Of a DNA stretch of 64,000 bases, positions 19,338 through 28,718 are shown piece after piece; within the stretch, counting starts at the first letter, position 1, and each line of letters opens with the position of its first letter. A program made the position numbers and the translations under genes. The notes beneath the pieces are model-generated. The model worked only from the letters and a program-made list of their open reading frames with translations, had not been told where the DNA came from and searched no databases. The DNA comes from Burkholderia diffusa (GTDB lineage Bacteria; Pseudomonadota; Gammaproteobacteria; Burkholderiales; Burkholderiaceae). The stretch covers positions 2,666,001 to 2,730,000 of the forward strand of contig NZ_CP013362.1 of the NCBI RefSeq assembly GCF_001718315.1. Reading direction: 5' to 3'.

Positions 19338-20573
19338 TCATGCAGCCCGCAGCGCCCATTCGACATGCTCGCGCACGACCGGCGACGGATCGTCGGCCCG
19401 CGCGCGCAATGCGGCGACGATCGCGTCGCGTGCATCGGGCGCAAGCCGATCGGCCGGCGCGCGCAACGCGTTGCCGAGCCCGACCGCGAGGTTGCGCAGC
19501 CAGCTTTCGTAACCGATGCGCCGGATCGCGCTGCCCTGCATCCGCGTGTCGAACGCGTCGGCATCCCAGCCGAACAGCTCGACCAGCGTCGCGCGGTCAA
19601 GCCCGTGCCGCACGTCGAAGTCGGCGACGGGTGCCGCCTGCGCGAACTTGTTCCACGGGCACACGAGCTGGCAATCGTCGCAGCCGTATACGCGATTGCC
19701 GATCATCGGCCGCAGCGGCTCCGGAATGCTGCCTTTCAGCTCGATCGTCAGGTAGGAGATGCAACGGCGCGCGTCGACGCGATACGGTTCCACGATCGCG
19801 CCGGTCGGGCACGCGTCGATGCAGCGCGTGCAACTGCCGCAGTGCGCGCCGGGCGTCTCGGGCGCGACGTCGGGCGCGGTTTGCGCGTCGGTCGGCAGCG
19901 GCACGTCGACGTAGATCTCGCCGAGGAAGAACAGCGAACCCGCGTCGCGCTGCAGCAACAACGTGTGCTTGCCGCGCCAGCCGACGCCGGCCTTCTGCGC
20001 GAGCTCGACCTCGAGCACCGGCGCCGAGTCGGTGAACACGCGGTAGCCGAATGCGCCGATCTCGCGCTCGATGCGCTCCGCGAGCGTCTGCAGCCGGTTG
20101 CGCAGCACCTTGTGATAGTCGCGGCCGCGTGCGTAGATCGACACCACGGCCGCCTGCGGATCGTCGAGACGCGCGCGCTCGCGTGCGCGCCAGTCGTGCG
20201 GCGCGAGTGCGCCGGATCGCGCATCGGGGGTGTCGACGGCGAGCGTTTCGGCCGGCAGATACGCGAGCCGTGCGGAAATCACGCGTCGCGTACCGGCCAC
20301 AAGTTCGGCCGGCCGCGCGCGTTTCATCCCGTGTTTGGCCATATAATCCATTTCGCCGTGGTAACCGGCTTCCAGCCAGGCGGCAAGGCCTGCTTCGGCA
20401 TCCGAGAGATCGGTATCGCTGATGCCGATCGCCCCGAAACCCAATTCGCGCCCCCACGCCCTGATGCGAGCGGCGAGCGCTGTCAACGTCGCATCGTCGA
20501 GCGCGCACGGCGCCGCGCCTTCGGCACGTGTCGAAGGTCTGTCGGATGCGGCGAGTTCCGGTAATCGGTTCAT
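19338..20573 (-). CDS. queG: Epoxyqueuosine reductase QueG
   Basis: QueG reduces epoxyqueuosine to queuosine in the wobble position of certain tRNAs, using cobalamin and two [4Fe-4S] clusters. The 411 residues have an N-terminal cobalamin-dependent reductase domain. Cluster motifs CGSCTRCIDACPTGAIV (about 245-261) and CDDCQLVCPWN (about 300-310) follow, with RRCISYLTIELKG between them. A C-terminal HEAT-like extension holds the final PSPVVREHVEWAL. It is divergent from tsaE with only 17 bp between the two start codons. Confidence 0.94.
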   Translation of the reverse strand: MNRLPELAASDRPSTRAEGAAPCALDDATLTALAARIRAWGRELGFGAIGISDTDLSDAEAGLAAWLEAGYHGEMDYMAKHGMKRARPAELVAGTRRVISARLAYLPAETLAVDTPDARSGALAPHDWRARERARLDDPQAAVVSIYARGRDYHKVLRNRLQTLAERIEREIGAFGYRVFTDSAPVLEVELAQKAGVGWRGKHTLLLQRDAGSLFFLGEIYVDVPLPTDAQTAPDVAPETPGAHCGSCTRCIDACPTGAIVEPYRVDARRCISYLTIELKGSIPEPLRPMIGNRVYGCDDCQLVCPWNKFAQAAPVADFDVRHGLDRATLVELFGWDADAFDTRMQGSAIRRIGYESWLRNLAVGLGNALRAPADRLAPDARDAIVAALRARADDPSPVVREHVEWALRAA

Positions 20574-20590
20574 CGCACTATTTTACGAGA

Positions 20591-21142
20591 ATGCCAGCCA
20601 CGTCCCATACGCCTCATGCCGACACGCTGCCCGTCCCGCTCGCGGAGCGCGTGATCGCACTCGCCGACGAAGCGGCGACCGAGGCCTTCGGCACCCGCTT
20701 CGCGCACGCGCTCGACGCGGCACGCAGCGAACTTGCCCATGCACACGCGTTCGACGGGCTGCAGATCCAGCTGATCGGCGACCTCGGCGCGGGCAAGACG
20801 ACCCTCGTGCGCGCGATCCTGCGCGGCCTCGGCTATCCCGGGCGCGTACGCAGCCCGACCTACACGCTCGTCGAACCGTACGCATTCGCACGCGACGATG
20901 GGGAACTTGAGGTCTATCACTTCGATCTGTATCGATTCAACGATCCGGCCGAATGGTCCGACGCCGGCTTTCGCGAATATTTCAATTCCAGCGCGATCTG
21001 CCTCGTCGAATGGCCGCAACAGGCGGGCACCCTGCTCGGCGTGCCCGATCTGGTTTTCTCGCTCGACGTGGATGGCGACGGCCGCGTCCTCACCGTCAGG
21101 GCGTTCAGCGCTTCAGGAAAGGCATGTCTCGAAAGATGTTGA
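20591..21142 (+). CDS. tsaE: tRNA threonylcarbamoyladenosine biosynthesis protein TsaE
   Basis: TsaE is the ATPase partner of TsaB and TsaD in forming t6A37 on ANN-decoding tRNAs. The 183 residues contain the P-loop LIGDLGAGKTTLVRAILRGLG (about 60-80). SPTYTLVEPY lies at about 88-97, then FDLYRFNDPAEWSDAGFREYF and LVEWPQQAG. The ATG at 20591 was chosen because upstream in-frame codons overlap queG and look noncoding. The amiC start lies 19 bp inside its 3' end. The tsaE-amiC pairing is widespread. Confidence 0.93.
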   Translation: MPATSHTPHADTLPVPLAERVIALADEAATEAFGTRFAHALDAARSELAHAHAFDGLQIQLIGDLGAGKTTLVRAILRGLGYPGRVRSPTYTLVEPYAFARDDGELEVYHFDLYRFNDPAEWSDAGFREYFNSSAICLVEWPQQAGTLLGVPDLVFSLDVDGDGRVLTVRAFSASGKACLERC

Positions 21143-22650
21143 TCAAACCGTTCCGCTCGATCGAATCGGCGGCCACCGCGACGCACAACTGGCGGCGCCG
21201 TCAGATCCTGTGCGCGGGCGCGTCGACGCTGGTGCTCGGCCTGGTCGCGCCGCGGCTCGCGCACGCGTCATCGGTGCTCGGCGTGCGCGTGTGGCCCGCG
21301 CGCGATTACACGCGTGTCACGATCGAATCCGACCAGCCGCTGCAGAATAGCCAACAGCTGCTGCAGGGTCCCGACCGGCTCGTCGTCGACCTGAACGGGC
21401 TCGATCTCGACCAGGCGCTGCGCGACCTCGTGTCGAAGATCGCGCCGAACGATCCGCAGATCCAGTCGGTGCGCGTCGGCCAGTATCAACCGCACGTCGT
21501 GCGGATGGTGTTCGACCTGAAAGGCTCGGTGAAGCCGCAGGTGTTCACGCTGCCGCCGGTGGGCACCTACAAGTACCGGCTCGTGTTCGACCTGTATCCG
21601 GCCGTCGCGCCCGATCCGCTGACCGACCTGATCGCGCAGACGGAGCGCAAGGAACAGGCGCTCAACGACAGCGCGCGCGCGCAGCAAGTGCAGCCGCCGA
21701 CCGCGCTCGCCGGCCCCGCCGCGCCGCCGCCCGCCACGGGCGACAACAGCGACGCATTCTTCCAGCGCTTCGCGCAGAACACGCCGGCCACCCCGCGCAC
21801 GCCGCCGGCCGCCGCGACGCCTTCCGCACCCGCGAAGCCGGCCGTCAAGCCGCCGCCCGTCATCGCACGCCGCGACGACAGCGAAGACGACGGCGACACC
21901 TACAAGTTCACCGCACCGAAATCGGGCAAGGGCGGCACCGTGCGCCTGCTGACCGTCGCGATCGATCCGGGCCACGGCGGCGAGGATCCGGGCGCGATCG
22001 GCGGCGGCGGCACGTACGAGAAACACATTGCGCTCGATATCGCGAAGAAGCTGCGAGCGAAGATCGACGGCGCGCCGAACATGCGCGCGATGATGACGCG
22101 CGACGCGGACTTCTTCGTGCCGCTGAACGTGCGCGTGCAGAAGGCGCGCCGCGTCGGCGCCGACCTCTTCGTGTCGATCCACGCGGATGCATTCACGACG
22201 CCGTCCGCGCATGGCTCGTCGGTGTTCGCGCTGTCTGACCACGGCGCATCGAGCGCCGCGGCGCGCTGGCTCGCGAACAAGGAGAACTCGTCCGACCTGA
22301 TCGGCGGCATCAACATCAAGACCCAGGACGCGGCAGTCAGCCGAGCGCTGTTCGACATGTCGACGACCGCGCAGATCCGCGATTCGCTGCGCTACGGCAA
22401 CTACGTGCTGAAGGAAGTCGGCGGCATCAACAAGCTGCACAAGGGCTCGGTCGAGCAGGCCGGGTTCGCGGTGCTGAAGGCGCCCGACATTCCGTCGATC
22501 CTGGTCGAGACCGCGTTCATCAGCAACCCTGACGAAGAACGCAGGCTCAACGACGACAGCTATCGCGACGAGATGGCCGACGCGATCTTCCGCGGCATCA
22601 AGCGTTACTTCGCCGCGAATCCGCCGCTCGCGAAGAGCCGGATGGCCTGA
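21124..22650 (+). CDS. amiC: N-acetylmuramoyl-L-alanine amidase AmiC, Tat-type signal
   Basis: This periplasmic zinc amidase splits septal peptidoglycan between MurNAc and L-Ala during cell separation. The 508 residues begin with a twin-arginine-like signal, NWRRRQILCAGASTLVLGL (about 22-40), ending near AHA-SS. An AMIN domain follows (about 50-155) and targets the septum. A Pro/Ala-rich linker (about 185-255) leads to an Amidase_3 catalytic domain with AIDPGHGGEDPGAIG (about 278-292), LFVSIHADAF and ILVETAFISN. E. coli AmiC is Tat-exported, which fits. The ATG at 21124 overlaps tsaE by 19 bp; ATG 21136 is an alternative. Confidence 0.93.
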   Translation: MSRKMLIKPFRSIESAATATHNWRRRQILCAGASTLVLGLVAPRLAHASSVLGVRVWPARDYTRVTIESDQPLQNSQQLLQGPDRLVVDLNGLDLDQALRDLVSKIAPNDPQIQSVRVGQYQPHVVRMVFDLKGSVKPQVFTLPPVGTYKYRLVFDLYPAVAPDPLTDLIAQTERKEQALNDSARAQQVQPPTALAGPAAPPPATGDNSDAFFQRFAQNTPATPRTPPAAATPSAPAKPAVKPPPVIARRDDSEDDGDTYKFTAPKSGKGGTVRLLTVAIDPGHGGEDPGAIGGGGTYEKHIALDIAKKLRAKIDGAPNMRAMMTRDADFFVPLNVRVQKARRVGADLFVSIHADAFTTPSAHGSSVFALSDHGASSAAARWLANKENSSDLIGGINIKTQDAAVSRALFDMSTTAQIRDSLRYGNYVLKEVGGINKLHKGSVEQAGFAVLKAPDIPSILVETAFISNPDEERRLNDDSYRDEMADAIFRGIKRYFAANPPLAKSRMA

Positions 22651-22669
22651 CCGGCCGCCCTTCCCCGCC

Positions 22670-22692
22670 GCCGGCACGCATTGCGTGCCGGC
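22670..22692. terminator. Perfect hairpin between amiC and the EamA gene
   Basis: GCCGGCACGC and GCGTGCCGGC pair perfectly over a 3-nt loop. It lies in the 45-bp convergent gap. There is no T run, so intrinsic termination would be inefficient. Confidence 0.5.
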
Positions 22693-22695
22693 GCG

Positions 22696-23577
22696 TCACG
22701 ACGCCGCGAAGCGGCGCACCAGCCTTGCGCCGAACACGTTCACCGCGAGGCCGCCCATCACGAGCGCGGCGCCGATCAGTTGTGCGTCCGTCAGATGCTC
22801 GTCGAGCAACAGCGCCGACGACGCTAGCCCGACGATCGGCACCAGCAGCGAGAACTGCGCGACCTGCGCGGCCGGATAGCGCGACATCAGGCGGCTCCAC
22901 AAGCCATAGCCGACCAGCGTCGCGACGAACGCGAGATAGACGACCGCGAAGATCGACGCGCCGTCGAGCCCGGCCAGCGCGGCCCCGATCCGCTGCGGCC
23001 CCTCGAACCAGAGCGACAGCAGGAAGAACGGCACGGGCGGCACGAGGCTCGCCCACACCACGAGCGACACCAGGTCGGCCTTGCCGACCTTTTTCGTGAC
23101 GATATTGCCGAACGCCCACATCGCCGCCGAGCAGATGGTCAGCAGGAAGCCCGCGAGCGTCATCGCGCGGCCGCCCTGCGCGGCAATCACGACCAGCCCG
23201 CCCGCCGCGATCGCGAGCCCGATCAGGTTCTGCACACGCAGCCGCTCGCCGAGGAACAGCATCGCGAACACGAGCGTGAAGAACGCCTGCGACTGCAGCA
23301 CGAGCGACGCGAGGCCTGCGGGCATGCCGACGTACATGCCGGTAAACAGGAACACGAACTGGCCGAGCTGGATCGTCGCGCCGTACAGGATCAGCATCCG
23401 CCACGGAATCTGCGGCCGGCGCACGAAAAACACCGCGGGCACCGCCGCGAGCGTGAAGCGCAGCGCACCGAGCAGCATCGGCGGCATGCCGTGCAGGCCG
23501 ACCTTGATCACGACGAAGTTCACGCCCCACGCCAGGATCACGACCAGCGCGAGCAGCAAGTCCTTCGGGGCCATCAT
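22696..23577 (-). CDS. EamA-family (DMT) inner-membrane exporter
   Basis: This 293-residue protein has ten hydrophobic helices in two EamA repeats. The first begins LLLALVVILAWGVNFVVIKVGL, and the second begins around residue 145 with ICSAAMWAFGNIVTKK. The layout and sequence resemble E. coli EamA (YdeD), which exports cysteine pathway metabolites such as O-acetylserine. The substrate here is inferred only from that similarity. It is convergent with amiC, and the pirin gene lies 253 bp away on the other side. Confidence 0.82.
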   Translation of the reverse strand: MMAPKDLLLALVVILAWGVNFVVIKVGLHGMPPMLLGALRFTLAAVPAVFFVRRPQIPWRMLILYGATIQLGQFVFLFTGMYVGMPAGLASLVLQSQAFFTLVFAMLFLGERLRVQNLIGLAIAAGGLVVIAAQGGRAMTLAGFLLTICSAAMWAFGNIVTKKVGKADLVSLVVWASLVPPVPFFLLSLWFEGPQRIGAALAGLDGASIFAVVYLAFVATLVGYGLWSRLMSRYPAAQVAQFSLLVPIVGLASSALLLDEHLTDAQLIGAALVMGGLAVNVFGARLVRRFAAS

Positions 23578-23830
23578 CTGCGCCTCCTCAATTGTCGGAT
23601 GGTTTCCGGAAAGCCGATGAGTCTACCGAATTTCGCCGCACGGCCCGATACCCGCGCGGTGCACATGGAATCGGCGACCGATGCAACGACGGGGCGCGCG
23701 CACGACGCGTGCCCGCAGGCGCGCATCGCAGGAGAACCGCGAACCCGCCCGCACGCGCCCCGGCACGCACGTCGCCACCGCGCCGCCAGTACAATGACCG
23801 GCATTCCAGCCGTTGCCCACGAGGCTCGCC

Positions 23831-24712
23831 ATGACCGATTCGATCAAAGCCCTGCTCAAGCCGCACATCCGCGACATCGGCAACCTGCAGGTGCGACGCA
23901 CGCTGCCCGCGCTCGCCGCGCGCCTCGTCGGCCCGTTCATCTTCTTCGATCACATGGGACCTGCGACGCTGCCGGCCGGCACCGGGCTTGACGTACGCCC
24001 GCACCCGCACATCGGACTCGCCACCGTCACCTACCTGTTCGACGGCGCGATCCTGCATCGCGACAGCCTCGGCTCGCTGCAGGAGATCGTGCCGGGCGAC
24101 GTGAACTGGATGACGGCCGGCCGCGGCATCGTCCATTCGGAGCGCACCCCCGACGCGCAGCGTGCGAGCGGCCACACGGTGCATGGGATCCAGACCTGGG
24201 TCGCACTGCCCATCGCGCACGAGACCACCGAGCCGTCATTCGAGCACCATGCGGCCGACACGCTGCCCAGGCGCGACGAGAGCGGCGTGTCGCTGACGGT
24301 GATCGCCGGCGACGCGTTCGGCCTGCGCTCGCCCGTCACGACGTTCTCGCGCACGCTGTACGTGGCCGCCGAATTCGCGGCTGGCGGCCGCCTCGAACTC
24401 GACGCATCGCACGAGGAGCGCGCGGTCTATGTGGTCGACGGCGACCTCTCGATCGACGGCACGCCGGTGCCCGCCGAACAGATGGCCGTGCTCGCGCCCG
24501 GCGCCACCGTTACGCTCGCGAGCGGCGGCGGCGCGCGTGCGATGCTGCTGGGCGGCGCGAAAATCGACGGCGAGCGCTTCATCGAATGGAACTTCGTCGC
24601 CAGCAGCCGCGACGCGATCGAGCGCGCGAAACAGGCATGGACGAACCAGGAAATGGGCAAGGTGCCCGGCGAAACCGAGTGGATTCCGCTGCCCGCATCA
24701 AAGCCGCGTTGA
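23831..24712 (+). CDS. Pirin family protein
   Basis: Pirins are bicupin iron proteins; some bacterial members act as quercetinases or as regulators of metabolic enzymes. The 293 residues show FFDHMGPATLPAGTGLDVRPHPHIGLATVTYLFDG (about 36-70), which provides the His ligands of the N-terminal cupin. GRGIVHSER and VHGIQTWVALP follow. A second, degenerate cupin ends with NFVASSRDAIERAKQAW. The ATG at 23831 begins the conserved part. A thioredoxin-fold gene follows 52 bp later and may be cotranscribed. Enzyme activity cannot be predicted. Confidence 0.86.
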   Translation: MTDSIKALLKPHIRDIGNLQVRRTLPALAARLVGPFIFFDHMGPATLPAGTGLDVRPHPHIGLATVTYLFDGAILHRDSLGSLQEIVPGDVNWMTAGRGIVHSERTPDAQRASGHTVHGIQTWVALPIAHETTEPSFEHHAADTLPRRDESGVSLTVIAGDAFGLRSPVTTFSRTLYVAAEFAAGGRLELDASHEERAVYVVDGDLSIDGTPVPAEQMAVLAPGATVTLASGGGARAMLLGGAKIDGERFIEWNFVASSRDAIERAKQAWTNQEMGKVPGETEWIPLPASKPR

Positions 24713-24764
24713 AAAAGGGGCACGCAGCCCCCACCCTGACGACATTCGAACGGAAGAGAACGAC

Positions 24765-25613
24765 ATGGACACCACGCTTGCCACTTTCGAGAAAGACGTC
24801 ATCGAGGCGTCGCTGGACACGCCCGTGCTGGTCGACTTCTGGGCGCCGTGGTGCGGCCCCTGCAAGACGCTCGGCCCGCTGCTCGAAAAACTCGAAGCCG
24901 ACTACGAAGGCCGCTGGAAGCTCGTGAAGGTGAACGTCGACGAGAACCAGGAGCTCGCCGCGCACTTCCAGACGCGCAGTATCCCGCACGTGATCGCGTT
25001 TGCCGACGGACGCCCCGTCGACCAGTTCATCGGCGTGCTGCCGGAAGGCCAGTTGCGCGCGTTCCTCGACCGGCTGCTGCCGGCGCCCGACGAAGCCGAA
25101 CGCCGCGCCGCGCAATACGCGATCGCCGAATCGCGTCACGACGATGCGATCACACACCTCGAAGCGGCGCTCGCGCTGAACCCGGGCTTCGACGACGCAC
25201 GGCTCGACCTGATCGAACTGCTGCTCGCGAACAACCAGGTGGACGCCGCGCGCGCCGAGGCCGAGCGCCTGTCGCCGCAGACGGTTCAGGGCGCCGATCC
25301 GCGCTATCAGGCGATCAAGACCCGTTTCGATGCGCTCGACGCGACGGCCGACCTGCCGCCGACCGACGCGCTCGAAGCGCGCATCGCGGCGAACCCGGCC
25401 GATCTCGACGCACGCTTCGACCTCGCACAGAGCCTGATCGCGCGACGCGCATACGAAGGTGCGCTCGAGCAGTTGCTGGAAATCGTGTTGCGCGACCGCG
25501 CGTATGGCGACGATCTCGGCCGCCGCACGATGATCTCGGTGTTCGAACTGGCGGGCGATCGCCCCGAACTCGTTGCCGCATGGCGGCGCAAGCTGAGCAT
25601 GGCGCTCAACTGA
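24765..25613 (+). CDS. Thioredoxin-TPR protein, CnoX/YbbN type
   Basis: This 282-residue protein joins an N-terminal thioredoxin fold (about 1-110) to C-terminal TPR-like helices. The active site WAPWCGPCK is intact at about residues 26-34, unlike E. coli CnoX, which has lost the second catalytic cysteine. CnoX proteins are chaperone-redoxins that protect substrates from overoxidation and hand them to GroEL or DnaK. The ATG at 24765 follows AAGAGAA and opens the fold. It lies downstream of the pirin gene in the same direction. Confidence 0.85.
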   Translation: MDTTLATFEKDVIEASLDTPVLVDFWAPWCGPCKTLGPLLEKLEADYEGRWKLVKVNVDENQELAAHFQTRSIPHVIAFADGRPVDQFIGVLPEGQLRAFLDRLLPAPDEAERRAAQYAIAESRHDDAITHLEAALALNPGFDDARLDLIELLLANNQVDAARAEAERLSPQTVQGADPRYQAIKTRFDALDATADLPPTDALEARIAANPADLDARFDLAQSLIARRAYEGALEQLLEIVLRDRAYGDDLGRRTMISVFELAGDRPELVAAWRRKLSMALN

Positions 25614-25713
25614 CGAACGACCGGCCGGCCGCGATGGGCTGGCCGAATCACGTTTCGCGCGTGGCGGTTCTGCCGCGCCGCGACATTCCCTTGCGCGTCG
25701 ACCGGTTCCCCGA

Positions 25714-26571
25714 TCAGCCCGCGGCCCGCGCCGCGATCGCCCGCAGCGCATGCGCGGCGGCCGCGAAGCCGAAGCTCGCGGTCACGCATACGCTCGAACC
25801 GAACCCCGCGCAGTTGAGCCCCGCGACATGCGCGGCGGCGGACGGCTCCGCGCCGTCCTCGATGTCGCACGCGGCCGCTTCCGGATAAATCAGCGGTTCG
25901 TCGGAATACACGGCGCTGACCTTGAAACGCGCCTTCGGCCCGCGCGGAAAGCCGTGCTGCTTGCGCAACTGCGCGCGCACCTTCGACAGCAGCGGATCCT
26001 GGATCGTCAGCGCGAGATCGTCGATGCGGATGCGCGTCGGGTCGAGTTGCCCGCCCGCGCCGCCGACCGTGACGAGCGGCTGCCCTTTTGCGACGCACCA
26101 CGCGATCAGCGCGACCTTCGTGCGAACGCTGTCGATCGCGTCGACCACGTAGTCGAAGCCGCCGCCGAGCAGCGCGTCGAAGTTGTCCGGTTCCGCGAAA
26201 TCCTCGATCCGGTTCACACGGCAAGCGGGATCGATCAGCGCGATCCGCTCGGCCATCGCGTCGACCTTCGGCTTGCCGTAATTGCCGTCGAGCGCGTGGA
26301 TCTGCCGGTTCGTATTGCTTTCCGCGACGTTGTCGAGATCGATCAGCGTCAGCGTGCCGATCGCGCTGCGCGCGAGCGCCTCGGCCGTCCACGATCCGAC
26401 GCCGCCGATGCCGATCACGGCGACGTGCGCGCGCTCGAACGCCGCGAGCGCGGGGGCGCCATACAGGCGCGCGATGCCGCCGAAGCGGCGCTCGCGATCC
26501 ACGTCAAGCTGGATTGTCGGGCTCGGGGTAAGATCAGAAGAACTGTGCGGGGCAGCGTCGGCGGCGGGCAT
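25714..26571 (-). CDS. tcdA: tRNA threonylcarbamoyladenosine dehydratase TcdA
   Basis: TcdA (CsdL) is an E1-like ATP-dependent enzyme that cyclises t6A37 in tRNA to ct6A. The 285 residues contain the ThiF/MoeB-type nucleotide motif [23 protein letters not shown] (about 49-71) and [17 protein letters not shown] (about 77-93). [13 protein letters not shown] (about 140-152) and the C-terminal [19 protein letters not shown] follow. The N-terminus [18 protein letters not shown] is a poorly conserved tail. It functions after the tsaE pathway, whose tsaE gene also lies in this window. It is divergent from pdxH. Confidence 0.9.
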   Translation of the reverse strand: MPAADAAPHSSSDLTPSPTIQLDVDRERRFGGIARLYGAPALAAFERAHVAVIGIGGVGSWTAEALARSAIGTLTLIDLDNVAESNTNRQIHALDGNYGKPKVDAMAERIALIDPACRVNRIEDFAEPDNFDALLGGGFDYVVDAIDSVRTKVALIAWCVAKGQPLVTVGGAGGQLDPTRIRIDDLALTIQDPLLSKVRAQLRKQHGFPRGPKARFKVSAVYSDEPLIYPEAAACDIEDGAEPSAAAHVAGLNCAGFGSSVCVTASFGFAAAAHALRAIAARAAG

Positions 26572-26699
26572 GGCAGCAAGGTAAACGTAAGTCGTGCAGC
26601 CCTCTATTTTGCCTGAACTCTTCGCCGACACGCGCTCCTGTGCACGCACGATTCTCGCGCGTTCGCTATACTGGCCCCCGATTGAAGCGTTTGCATAAC

Positions 26700-27344
26700 A
26701 TGACGACTCTCGCCGATCTCCGCATCAATTATTCGCGTGCTTCGCTCGACGAAGCCGATGCCGCCCCCGACCCCTTCGCCCAGTTCGATCGCTGGTTCAA
26801 GGAGGCGCTCGACGCCAAACTCCCCGAGCCCAACACGATGACGCTCGCCACCGTCGGCGACGACGGCCGGCCGTCGGCCCGAATCGTGCTCATCAAGGGG
26901 GTCGACGAACGCGGGTTCGTCTTCTTTACCAATTACGAAAGCCGCAAGGGCCGCGATCTCGCCGCCAATCCGCACGCGGCGCTGCTGTTCTACTGGATCG
27001 AGCTCGAGCGCCAGGTGCGCATCGAAGGCCGGATCGAGAAAACCAGCGCCGACGAAAGCGACCGCTATTTCGCGTCGCGCCCGCTCGGCTCGCGCATCGG
27101 CGCGTGGGCGTCCGAGCAGAGCGCCGTGATCGACAGCCGCGCAACGCTCGAAGCGCGCGAAAAGGCCGTGAGCGAACGCTACGGCGAGAACCCGCCGCGT
27201 CCGCCGCACTGGGGCGGTTATCGCGTCGTGCCTGACGCGATCGAGTTCTGGCAAGGCCGCCCGTCGCGGCTGCACGACCGCCTGCTCTATACGCGCGACG
27301 CCGCGGCGAAGTCGGGCTGGACGATTTCGCGCCTGTCGCCGTAA
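26700..27344 (+). CDS. pdxH: Pyridoxamine/pyridoxine 5'-phosphate oxidase
   Basis: PdxH oxidises pyridoxine or pyridoxamine 5'-phosphate to pyridoxal 5'-phosphate using FMN and oxygen. The 214 residues contain [36 protein letters not shown] (about 42-77). [19 protein letters not shown] follows, and [15 protein letters not shown] lies at about 128-142. The C-terminus [16 protein letters not shown] is the signature of the family. PLP made here is used by kynU further along the window. The ATG at 26700 matches the family N-terminus. Confidence 0.94.
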   Translation: MTTLADLRINYSRASLDEADAAPDPFAQFDRWFKEALDAKLPEPNTMTLATVGDDGRPSARIVLIKGVDERGFVFFTNYESRKGRDLAANPHAALLFYWIELERQVRIEGRIEKTSADESDRYFASRPLGSRIGAWASEQSAVIDSRATLEAREKAVSERYGENPPRPPHWGGYRVVPDAIEFWQGRPSRLHDRLLYTRDAAAKSGWTISRLSP

Positions 27345-27474
27345 GCGCGGCTGCCGCGCTGCCGGCGCGCGCCGGCCGTGTCTCGTGTTGCATCCGGGCG
27401 CCCGCCTCGCGAGGGGCGCGCGCCGGTCAAGATACTTGGCTGTATTCGATTCAACGAACAAACGGAGAATCCAA

Positions 27475-28695
27475 ATGTTCTGGGAAAAGAAGCTGGCACA
27501 GTGGGCGGACGAAGTACGGGCGAAAGCGAACATACCGGCGCGACTCGTGCTATGGAACGGCGATCAACTCGATTTCGGCACCTTCAGCGCGCCGCAGGTC
27601 ACGCTGAAGGTCAACAGCGCGTCGGCGTTGCCGCTGCTGCTCGAACCGAGCCTCGACAATCTCGGCGAGGCGTACGTGAAGGGCAAGATCGACATCGAGG
27701 GGCGCCTGTCGGACATCATCAACATCAGCTACTCGCTCGCGCGCAGCACGGTCACCAGCGCAAGCAAGCTCGCGCGCGTGAAGCGCTACTTCAATCACAC
27801 GAAAAGCACCGACAAGAAGGCGATCCAGTATCACTACGACGTCTCGAACGCGTTCTACAAGCTGTGGCTCGACGAGAACATGGTGTACTCGTGCGCGTAC
27901 TTCGAGAACGGCGACGAGGATCTCGCGACCGCACAGATCAAGAAGATCGACCATATCCTGACCAAGATCCGGCTCGAGCCCGGCCAGCGCCTGCTCGACA
28001 TCGGCTGCGGCTGGGGCGCGCTCGTGCTGCGCGCCGCGCAGAAGTTCGGCGCGACATGCCTGGGCGTGACGCTGTCGCAGAACCAGTTCGATCTCGCGAC
28101 CGCGCGCGTGAAAGCCGCCGGGCTCGAGGACAAGATCGAGATCCGGCTGCAGGACTACCGCGAAATCGATGGGCAGTTCGATCGCATCACGAGCGTCGGG
28201 ATGTTCGAGCACGTCGGCCGCAAGAACCTGCCGCTCTATTTCTCGCGCGTGCACGACCTGCTGACCGACGACGGCATCGCGATGAACCACGGAATCACGT
28301 CGACCGATGCCGAAAGCGGCGAAACGGCGCTCGGCGGCGGCGAATTCATCGACCGCTACGTGTTCCCGGACGGCGAGCTGCCGCACATCAGCCTCGCGCT
28401 CGAAGCGGCGCAGCGCGGCGGCCTCGAGGCGATTGACGTCGAAAGCCTGCGGCGGCACTATGCGCGCACGCTCGAGATCTGGACCGAGAACTTCGAGGCG
28501 AAGGCGGAAGAGGCACGCACGCTGGTCGACGACGAAAAATTCCGCATCTGGCGCGTGTATCTCGCCGGTTGCGCGTACGCGTTCGAGCACGACGACGTGT
28601 CGATCTTCCAGATCGTGTGCCGCAAGGCCGGACGCAGCGCGAAAACGCTGCCGTGGTCGCGGCGCTACATGTACGAACACACGCTGCCGCGCTAG
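27475..28695 (+). CDS. cfa: Cyclopropane-fatty-acyl-phospholipid synthase
   Basis: CFA synthase uses S-adenosylmethionine to add a methylene bridge to unsaturated acyl chains in membrane phospholipids. The 406 residues have a lipid-binding N-terminal region and a SAM-methyltransferase domain. AIQYHYDVSNAFYKLWLDENMVYSCAYF is at about 113-140 and LLDIGCGWGALVLRAAQKFG at about 172-191. SVGMFEHVGRKN follows at about 241-252 and HYARTLEIWTENFE near 338. The ATG has CGGAGA upstream. The DUF72 gene begins 23 bp after the stop and may be cotranscribed. Confidence 0.92.
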   Translation: MFWEKKLAQWADEVRAKANIPARLVLWNGDQLDFGTFSAPQVTLKVNSASALPLLLEPSLDNLGEAYVKGKIDIEGRLSDIINISYSLARSTVTSASKLARVKRYFNHTKSTDKKAIQYHYDVSNAFYKLWLDENMVYSCAYFENGDEDLATAQIKKIDHILTKIRLEPGQRLLDIGCGWGALVLRAAQKFGATCLGVTLSQNQFDLATARVKAAGLEDKIEIRLQDYREIDGQFDRITSVGMFEHVGRKNLPLYFSRVHDLLTDDGIAMNHGITSTDAESGETALGGGEFIDRYVFPDGELPHISLALEAAQRGGLEAIDVESLRRHYARTLEIWTENFEAKAEEARTLVDDEKFRIWRVYLAGCAYAFEHDDVSIFQIVCRKAGRSAKTLPWSRRYMYEHTLPR

Positions 28696-28718
28696 GCGGC
28701 ACTTCACGCTGGGCATGC

